Source of the DNA: Rattus norvegicus
Lineage: Eukaryota; Chordata; Mammalia; Rodentia; Muridae
Assembly: GCF_036323735.1 (NCBI RefSeq)
Contig: NC_086020.1
Coordinates: forward strand, 125,664,710-125,728,709
DNA: 64,000 nucleotides
Direction of reading: 5' to 3'
Position 1 is the stretch's first letter; every line of letters starts with the position of its first letter. The notes beneath the pieces were generated by a model, which saw only the letters and a program-made list of their open reading frames with translations, was not told where the DNA came from and searched no databases. The position numbers and the translations under genes are program-made. This document shows positions 56,251 through 64,000 of the stretch, in pieces.

Positions 56251-57535
56251 GGTAAAATACATAATGTTACATAGTGTAATATGATATAATGTGATTAAAT
56301 TATAGTTCCTGCTGTTAAATTGCCTTTTGAAAACTTGGCTCCAGGGTTGGTGCTTCTTAAATGGGGAAAGGCACAGTGAACTTCAGCCATCTTAAGGACC
56401 TGGCCTGTGGTTTATCACCAGACTCGTTCCCACCATTCAGTTGTGTTCTGAGCCTTGGAACTGTCTTATTTAACCATGGGGAAGGCTGGAGTGATGCTTC
56501 AGTCTTCAAGGGACAGAAGCAGGACAGAATGCAACGGGCCCTTGTGTTCTTAGTGCTGTTCACTGAAGATTGACTTCAGGTACAATTTTCAGAGGCTCTT
56601 TGTTTTCCCAAAGCTAAATCTTTATATTAAACTCAATACTGACTTTTTCTTAAGTAGCTAAAGACCGAGAGTATACTATCTTTAGGGATAGCCATTTCTC
56701 AAATGAGTTCTCTAATAGAGATTTTGTTCCTACAATGTAGTCTGCACTGAAAGGAGAATACAGGAGGGTGGGATTGTCATTTTGCAGGAATTTTTATTCA
56801 GATTTTGGGGGTAGATATCATTTCCTTTTATTAAGAAAATCATAAAATCCAAACATTTTAAATGTCTATATCTTTTATTACAGTGAAACAATTAGATCCA
56901 AATAAATGAAGAAATACATTTTAAGTAGATATCAGTTACTTTTAATTTGTATGGTAAATATATACACAGGTACACTTAAGGAAAAAAATCATGGTTGTAA
57001 AGGGAATACATAACCGCACAGAGATTGTCTAGCTGCTTCCTGGTTATGGCTTAGACTCAGTAAGGAGCTGTCCCTCAGGACCTGTTGGAAGTAGAAGAGA
57101 CGTCTCACCCTGCGTCTGAATGTCCAGAAGCCTCAGGTTTTCCATTCTGCTAAGTCACTTCCACGCAATTAGTTTAATGTTTTAGTCAGAGAAAAAAACA
57201 TAATTATATAATATCATTTAGTAAGTTTAGTATATCTAAAGATAGTCTATACTTTACCAATTTGATGTGAATGCTTTTTAAAAAAAAAAACTATGCTATT
57301 TAAGGGAAAGAAAATGTACTTTCCTTAGCAGTTTTGTGTTGACAGTATGATTCAACTGATCTTTAATATGCATTGCAATAGGTAATGCCAGATCCAAGCG
57401 TTTTCAAAGCAAAAAGGTGCACTTTAAAGGACACACAGCCAAAGCAATGTTACTGTCCAGCATACTGCTTAAAAATATGTTAGTATGGTTTAATTCTGAA
57501 AGTACAAATTATCTTCCTTTAAGAAACCAACCATT
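56251..57535. other. Hspa4l downstream flank, unique
   Basis: AT-rich, with a second AATAAA at 56901. May be an extended 3' UTR. A 70-codon ORF at 56361-56573 has no recognisable feature. Confidence 0.5.
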
Positions 57536-57635
57536 GGGGTTGGGGATTTGGCTCAGTGGTAGAGCACTTGCCTAGCAAGCGCAAGGCCCTGGGTTCGGTT
57601 CCCAGCTCCGGAAAAAAAAATAGAAAAAAAAAAAA
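57536..57635 (+). repeat. ID SINE
   Basis: GGGGTTGGGGATTTGGCTCA ... GGTTCGGTTCCCAGCTCCGG and A tail. Perfect 15-bp duplications AAGAAACCAACCATT at 57521-57535 and 57636-57650. Confidence 0.97.
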
Positions 57636-57650
57636 AAGAAACCAACCATT

Positions 57651-57800
57651 AAGGCAGTTGTGGTGGACATACCTTTAGTCCCAGAACTCAGGAGACTGAG
57701 GCAAGCATATTTCTGAGTTTGAGACTAGCTTAGTTTACAAAGCAAGTTCCAGAACAACTAAGGCAACACAGAGAAACCCTTCCTCAAGCCATCTGCTCCC
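57651..57800 (+). repeat. B1 SINE
   Basis: GTTGTGGTGGACATACCTTT ... GAGAAACCCTTCCTCAAG; directly follows the ID. Confidence 0.8.
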
Positions 57801-57865
57801 CGAAAAAAGAAATAAATCTGTAATAACCAACTATACGAAGACTCTTAAATGATACAAAAAGGGAA

Positions 57866-57928
57866 AGGAAGGAAGGAAGGAAGGAAGGAAGGAAGGAAGG
57901 AAGGAAGGAAGGAAGGAAGGAAGGAAGG
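57866..57928 (+). repeat. (GGAA)n microsatellite
   Basis: About 15 uninterrupted tetranucleotide units. Confidence 0.95.
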
Positions 57929-58227
57929 ACCTGCAAGATAAGGGTGCAAGCACCCAGGAGTGGAGATGGAAAGAGTCTGAACTTAACTATGGCCATGCCG
58001 GATTACACTGAGATTCTATCCCAGAAAAGAATTCTTTAGCAAACTACAGAATTTTTAAAATTCTAAAAAGCTACAAACATCAAGTAATTCAAATACTAAA
58101 ATTACATGTCAGTTTTAAAACAGTAACCAGGTCTTTGCTGGGTTGGAGGTGTGGGCATCAGGTGATAGTTTCCTGACAAGGCATCTTTAAATATTAGAGC
58201 TCAATATTCAATTTAAAGATAGTGTTA

Positions 58228-58372
58228 AGCCACTCATATTAGCAAATGCCTTTTATCCTAGCACTCCTCAAGCAGAGGCAGACAAATTTCTTGAGTTCAA
58301 GCCAGTCAGATCTACATAAGGAGCTCTAGGCCAGTGCTACATAGTAAAACCCTACCTCCAAAAGGGAAAAAA
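58228..58372 (+). repeat. B1 SINE, diverged
   Basis: CTTTTATCCTAGCACTCC, AGCAGAGGCAGACAAATTTC. Confidence 0.7.
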
Positions 58373-59194
58373 TGTTTTTAAACATTTTATCAGAATTAGC
58401 ACATCCGTGACTTAAGAGAAATCCACCTGAAAAGGTGAGAGACCTAAACTGTGACCTAGACTAAGTAAAATTATTTTTCCATTCTTACGCATTTGAAATG
58501 TTATGGTGACCTTTGAAACAATTCCAGGAGCCATTCCCATGTGGCTTTGATACCTAGGGCTTGGTAACTCAGAGAGATTAAGTCCTTTGTACTAATTTTA
58601 TGAAACAGGACTGTAGGTGGGGACAGGTGTTGGTGTAGAGGGGCCTCACTAACATTCTTAACCCTGGGATAGATCCCTAAGCAAAAAGAAGTGTCATATT
58701 TTAGAAGGCCTAGAGGTGACTTATTTTAGATATATACAGTTTATAAAACTTCATTTTAGAAATTTGTTTTGTGACATTTGGTTATAAAATTTTAATGAAT
58801 GAGCTAATTGATTTTTCGTTTGTATTTGAAGATGTGGATGACAAAAAAAAACAAAAGAGAGGTGCTTATAGAGTCTGGTTCTAATCATTGCTACCCTCTT
58901 TCTGGAGTCCATATTTTAACAATTCTTTAAAAAGCTAAACAATTTTAAGGCAGCCAGGAAATTTTAGAGGACACAGACATTTGACCAAAAGATTTTCAAC
59001 TTTAAACATTTATTTATGGTTCTTTGTCAAGACTTAATCTAAATATTTTAAAAGCAATTCCAAGAAAACATACAAGATTTTTCTTTTGTTTAATAAGCTT
59101 TAATAAATAATCAAAGACCAGCATTTTAGCTAAAAATTGTAGTTATTTAACCATCATATTTGTCTTTAAAGTACACAAAATTAAATTCTTGGAT
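58373..59194. other. Downstream flank, unique
   Basis: AT-rich, no feature recognised. Confidence 0.5.
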
Positions 59195-59395
59195 CTGGAA
59201 AGATAGCTTAGCAGTTAAGAGTACTGGTTGTTCTTCCCCAAGGACCAAGATTCAGTTCCTAGCACCCTTATCACTGCTCATAGCCACCTGTAAGTCCACT
59301 CCCAGAGGATTCAATACCATCTTTTAGCCCCAGCAGGCACTGCAGGTACAAACATAACATTCTGGCAAACATTCATACACATAAAATAAGCATGC
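59195..59395 (+). repeat. B2/B3-type SINE
   Basis: AAGATAGCTTAGCAGTTAAG ... ATAGCCACCTGTAAGTCCAC. Confidence 0.75.
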
Positions 59396-59469
59396 AATCT
59401 CATATTCAGTGTCTTCTAACAAACTAGTACTGGGATTACAATCTTGCCAAAATGTGTTAAGTTTAATGA

Positions 59470-59844
59470 TGTGTTAGTACACTGTTCTATTACTAGAAAG
59501 AGACACACACCATGACAAAGACAACTCATGTCAAAGAAAGCGTTTCGTTGGAGGCTTGCTTACAGTTTCAGAGTTGAGTCCATTTGCATGATGGCAGGTA
59601 AGCAGGATGGTGCTGGAGAAGTAGCTAATAGCTACATCCTGATCTATAGGCAGTAGGCAGAGAGAAACAGAGACAGACACTGGGCCTTCTATGATCTTTT
59701 GAAACCTCAAGGTCCAACCCCAGTAATGCACTTCCTCCAACAAGACCACACCTCCTAATCCTTGTAATCCTTCTCAAACCACTTCTAGTCTCCAGTGACT
59801 AAACAGAGCCTATGGGGGAGCGTTCTCATTCAAACCACTAAACA
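59470..59844 (-). mobile_element. Solo MaLR-type LTR
   Basis: Reverse LTR: TGTGTTAGTACACTG at the left is the LTR 3' end, and AATGAGAACG ... TGTTTAGTGGTTTG (reverse) at the right is the 5' end. Confidence 0.75.
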
Positions 59845-60479
59845 TGGCAAAATTCTTAGTTATGTTAAACAGTAAAGGGGCATCTAGAATGTTAAGAATG
59901 TTGAAAATCAAACCGCTTCAAAGGAAAATCAAAAACTAGAAATTGACAGACCTGTACAGCTGCAAAGGCTCCTTGCCTACTGGATTCTTAAGGATGCATC
60001 CAGCATATTATAATAGTGAAGAGTAAAAAGGGAAGAATATTTGTTAAAATATATTGAGACAAGGAGCTTTCAAATCAAGGAGTCAAAGATAGCAGTAACT
60101 AAGTCATGACCATCTGATGCATGATGCAGTCATATCCATGGTACTGACATAGCATGACCCTTGCTTGGAGTATGAAGTTATGTCACCCAAGTCACAGGAT
60201 GATTATTAAGAAAACATATAGACACCCAAAAACATCCTGTAGAGATGATGAGATACAACATGCTTTAAATTGTATTACAGAATTTAAATAACTAGTTTTC
60301 ACAATTGGCTGTATGTAAAATGTCATTTAAATAGTGTTTTCAAATGCATTGCTCTTACAACCTTGATTTTCCTTTAACTCTTCTCTTTCATAATATTTAA
60401 AGCATTCATCTGCCATGTTGATAATTAAATTAGCAGTTTAAATTAGCAACTAAAGTTCCCTTGAGGCCCTTTCCCCTTG
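59845..60479. other. Downstream flank, unique
   Basis: Nothing recognised. Confidence 0.5.
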
Positions 60480-60570
60480 TATTTGAGATTAGGTCTTGAT
60501 ATATAGTCTTAGCTGGCCTCTAACTTGTGATCCTCCTGCCTCAGCCTTGAGCTTTTACATCACACATATG
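60480..60570 (-). repeat. B1 SINE, diverged
   Basis: TTTGAGATTAGGTCTTGATA, ATCCTCCTGCCTCAGCC. Confidence 0.7.
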
Positions 60571-61024
60571 TAATAAACCAGGATGAATATTCCAGATTCA
60601 TCATTTTCAGGTTTAATAGTGGCATTGAAGTAGTCCTTGGCCAAAAGAAGTCAGTTTGTGAATGTTGTGTGTTAAGTATGACAAAATAACAAGACTAGAA
60701 GTTCAAAGTAAAAAGCAGACACCTTTGATTTTTGATTAAGAAAAAGCACTCTGCATCTCTTTATTTAAAGTTTCCTGTTTGTTCTTTCTGAGAGAGTAAG
60801 TGAAAACACCTTTAAAATCATGTCACCTGCTTAGAATGTACATGTTAAAAACAACTTAAGACCAAAAAAAAACCTAGCTTTACAGTGTACATTTTTCTCT
60901 AAAATAAACTTTGGTGGCTTAGTGTCTTGGAAGGAGAGTCCTAATATGAAACTGTCACCTCTTAGATTTCGGAGGAAGAAGCCATTGTTACTAAGCTGTG
61001 TAGTGTTACATTACACTACATAGT
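60571..61024. other. Downstream flank, unique
   Basis: Nothing recognised. Confidence 0.5.
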
Positions 61025-61162
61025 TTTTTTGTTTTGGTCTGGTGTAGCTTTGGCTGTCCTGAAATTAAACTCACTATATAAACCAGGCTTGCCTCAGAGA
61101 TCCTCCTGCCTCTGTCTCCTGAATGCTGGGACAAAGGTATGTGCCACCACCACCCAGCCAGA
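61025..61162 (-). repeat. B1 SINE
   Basis: TTTGGCTGTCCTGAAATTAA ... GGTATGTGCCACCACCACCC. Confidence 0.85.
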
Positions 61163-61994
61163 ATAGTTTAAAGAAAGTTATGCTAAATTTTCTAGTTCTG
61201 GTAAACAGTCTTCCAGTCATCTTCACAACTATTATTACAACCATGTACAAAGAGACTCTACTCTAGTCATTCCTATACAAGGACTTTTGACAGTTTAGTT
61301 CTTAGTAACTAGTATTAGTTTTCTTCCTTTTAGAAGAACTATACATTTGATTTCTCAATTCTGTTTGCAATGCAGTACAGAAAACTATAATCAAATGTGA
61401 CATCTATAAAATAATTTTGGCATAACAGACATGAACAGACATAAGAATGACTTTCAATGTTAATTATAATCTATAAATATCACTTTGGAATTTGACTGGT
61501 TCACAAATATATCCACAGAATGTTTGCATATGGAATGATGAAAGCATATAAAACCTTTCCTGTGTATGTAAACTGCATCTTCATACTAGCAAACAAGTAG
61601 CAATTGATAATAAATGCAATTCAGTTTTGGATGTCAGTCCACATTGTCAAGAAGTCATGTAATAATAATAAATACATATTCTGCCTGCTCCTTGACCATG
61701 AGTTTTGCACACTAGAGGTTTACTGTTTAAGTGTTGACCTTTACTCACTGCATGAAACACTGATGCCAGGTCACTAATCTTCTTAAATAAGGAATTTGCA
61801 TGACCATTGGTTTTTTAGCAATCTGGCAAGATTTGCAAACTTTCAGGCACTTAATTCTGAAGATTAAGATTCATATGGTAGTTTTTGAGTGTAAATGTGT
61901 TAATGGACAAAAGCTTAAGAGTGAAGAAAAGCTTTGGAACTTCTCAGGTTAAGAATAATTTCTGCCCAGGTCCTCTATGACTTGCTGCTCCTGG
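61163..61994. other. Downstream flank, unique
   Basis: AT-rich, nothing recognised. Confidence 0.5.
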
Positions 61995-62145
61995 AGCTGG
62001 CAAGGTGGTTCAACCAATAAAAGCACTTGCTATGTGAGCCTGAGGATCTGAGCCTGTTCCCTAGATCTCATGATGGAAGATCTCAAGTGTACAGAATTGT
62101 CCTGGCTGCAGCATGCATGTGCATGCACACACACACGTAAAATAA
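61995..62145 (+). repeat. B2/B4-type SINE
   Basis: GAGCTGGCAAGGTGGTTCAA, GAGCCTGAGGATCTGAGCC. Confidence 0.65.
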
Positions 62146-62604
62146 AAAGGAACTGCTGCGCCTGGGGCTGGGGCACATCTCAGAAAAGTATTAATGCAAG
62201 CATGTGGATCCAAAGCACCCACTAAAACAACAACAAACAACACTGGGGCTAGTGGCACTGAGGAAGTGGACACAAGAGATCCCTAGAACTTGACCATTTG
62301 GCAAGCTACCGGTTTAGTGAGAGACCACATCTCACAGCCAGGTATGGTAGTGCACATCTTCAATCCCAGTACTTGGGAGGCAGAGGAAGGGTACAAAAGC
62401 AATTGCTGTTCCTAATAAAATATATGTGTGTTCCTGAAAAGGGAAAATATTAATAAAGGAACAAAAAGAATTGTTCCTGATAAAAAATAAATATAATATA
62501 TATAGTATTAATCTGGGGGGATTAAGATATCTTGTAAAAAATAAAAGGACGTGTCTCCTCAATCTAGAAAAACATACTATACACTTTAAATTTCCAAGTG
62601 ATCT

Positions 62605-62755
62605 CAGCTACAGGGTGGTGTTGGTGATGCACTCCTTTAATCCCAGCACTCAGGAGGCAGAGGCAGGTGGATCTCTTCAACCCGGTTTACAGAGCAAGTT
62701 CCAAGACAGCCAGAGCTACACAAAGAAACCCAATCTCAAAGTTTCAGGAAGTGCA
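62605..62755 (+). repeat. B1 SINE
   Basis: CTCCTTTAATCCCAGCACTC, GGAGGCAGAGGCAGGTGGAT. A shorter B1 5' piece lies at about 62332-62395. Confidence 0.88.
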
Positions 62756-63007
62756 CATATTCTAAAGCCTTAGATGGGTGAGCTACAGGTGTTTATTCAG
62801 TTCAGCTGCTCATCAGTTAAAATTTTGAAAGGGTTTCTTTTAAAAAAAATCTCAAAATATGTAATATAAGAGGAAGATTTTTAGAGGTAAGAATGGACTG
62901 TTCTGTTATATGTGTGACCTTAATAATTTATCTTCAACCTTTTCCCCCTTTGGATAAAGAAATAGATTCAAGATGGTTCACACAGCCCAGAAATCTCACA
63001 GGCAGCA

Positions 63008-63015
63008 TGACGTCA
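63008..63015. promoter_or_regulatory. Perfect CRE palindrome
   Basis: TGACGTCA in a small non-repeat patch (about 62960-63120). No promoter context is evident, so function is unknown. Confidence 0.35.
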
Positions 63016-63189
63016 GCAGGGTGAGCACACTCCACAATGATACTTTTGGCCACCTGTCTAATCTGTCAACAGAGCAGAATAAAAGTGATTTCCTTAGTGA
63101 TTAGAGATGACAAGAACATTAAATTAATAGAAGTTAACTTAAACCAAATTGCACCACATTGCTAAAAGAATTGAAGCCACATTAAAAAG

Positions 63190-63305
63190 TCTAGTAGCCA
63201 GGTGGATTGCTTATTTTGGTGATGAGCACTAGGGAAACAGAGGCAGGGTGTCCATTAAAATTAAGTATGAAGCCAGTCAGGGCTAAGAGACCTTGTCTTA
63301 GCAAA
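63190..63305 (+). repeat. B1 SINE, diverged
   Basis: GAAACAGAGGCAGGGTGTCC, CAGTCAGGGCTAAGAGACC. Confidence 0.6.
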
Positions 63306-63484
63306 TAACAACCTAAACACCAAAAACTACTTTAGTAGGTGTCATACATTTCCCAGTGTGAAGAGTATTTTGTGGCTTATAGAAAGATCAAGAAATGACA
63401 TAATAGAGGAAAAGTTGTGCTAAGAACATACCAAAAGTGAAAGGCTCAGATAAAAAGTGATTCTACAGTTAAAAAATGTTTCTG

Positions 63485-63587
63485 GGGGTTGGGGATTTAG
63501 CTCAGTGGTAGAGCGCTTGCCTAGCAAGCGGAAGGCCCTGGGTTCGGTCCCCAGCTCCGAAAAAAAGAAAAAAGAAAAAAAAAAGAA
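63485..63587 (+). repeat. ID SINE
   Basis: GGGGTTGGGGATTTAGCTCA, GGTTCGGTCCCCAGCTCCGA and A/G tail. Perfect 14-bp duplications AAAAAATGTTTCTG at 63471-63484 and 63588-63601. Confidence 0.97.
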
Positions 63588-63944
63588 AAAAAATGTTTCT
63601 GTAAATATGAATAGTAAAAATTAACCATTTAGAGTATAGAGTGCTTTAATTATAGATAATTCAACAGAAATGTAACAGTTCTGACAAAGTCTCAGAACAC
63701 AGAAAGTAACCGGCAATGAAGTGATAACAGAAGGCAATAAACATATAAAACAAAAAGTAACTGGATGACATGGATTTATATCAATAGTTATGGTCTATTA
63801 ATGGACTCTGACAAACTTTAAATGCATGTGAAATAGTTCAAAAACAAAGGCCACAAAGTAAAGCCCAGGAATACCGAAGATAGCTTTAAGACTTTTAAGC
63901 AACAGTCTAATTCATCTATGAAACTAGATACAGTGGAAAACATC
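63588..63944. other. Downstream flank, unique
   Basis: Nothing recognised. Confidence 0.5.
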
Positions 63945-64000
63945 TAAAATCTGGATCTGGAATTCAAGGCCAGCCTGAGATAAACAGCATGACCCTGTGT
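63945..64000 (+). repeat. B1 SINE, cut by window end
   Basis: GAATTCAAGGCCAGCCTGAG ... GACCCTGTGT is the B1 3' half. Confidence 0.65.

Noticed and set aside
1..64000. CRISPR arrays, operons, bacterial terminators or phage genes
   Set aside because: The window is vertebrate nuclear DNA; the only regular short repeats are microsatellites and the coding-type repeat at 3914.

Overview
The window is mammalian nuclear DNA and almost certainly rat (Rattus). It carries four tRNA-derived ID SINEs with intact terminal sequence and perfect target-site duplications, many B1/B2/B3 SINEs, rodent L1 tails and MaLR-type LTRs, around one large GT-AG intron gene. The species call rests on the young ID elements and is an inference. 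No prokaryotic or viral gene organisation is present.

The one gene I can name with confidence is Hspa4l (HSPA4L/APG-1/OSP94, an HSP110-class relative of HSP70). It runs left to right. A CpG-island promoter lies at about 4380-5320, the ATG is at 5036, and 19 coding exons lead to a TAG at 55277-55279. I could join all 19 exons in phase with GT-AG borders, giving an 838-residue product that looks intact. A plausible poly(A) signal lies at 56229.

Upstream flank (1-4380): L1 fragments (1-1912), a solo MaLR LTR (2045-2373), a GGA-rich repeat, and an unexplained 157-codon ORF (3683-4156). The ORF predicts an N-terminal membrane anchor and a tail of five 10-11-residue repeats. It ends over a strong splice donor whose phase matches Hspa4l exon 2. 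This is the most novel-looking item in the window.

Introns (5143-55090): built largely from transposon debris. Intron 3 holds a perfect 147-bp inverted duplication (15113-15259 / 17055-17201) and a pile-up of L1 pieces in both orientations. Intron 6 holds a nested structure: an old MaLR element with both LTRs, interrupted by a 1.7-kb TG...CA element of unknown family, an L1 and a B1. Its 3' LTR ends 41 bp before exon 7. Intron 12 holds L1 pieces, intron 13 an Rpl34 processed pseudogene, and intron 17 an internally deleted L1.

Downstream flank (56.3-64 kb): SINEs, a MaLR LTR, two ID elements, and a small non-repeat patch near 63.0 kb with a perfect CRE palindrome. No further gene is recognisable.
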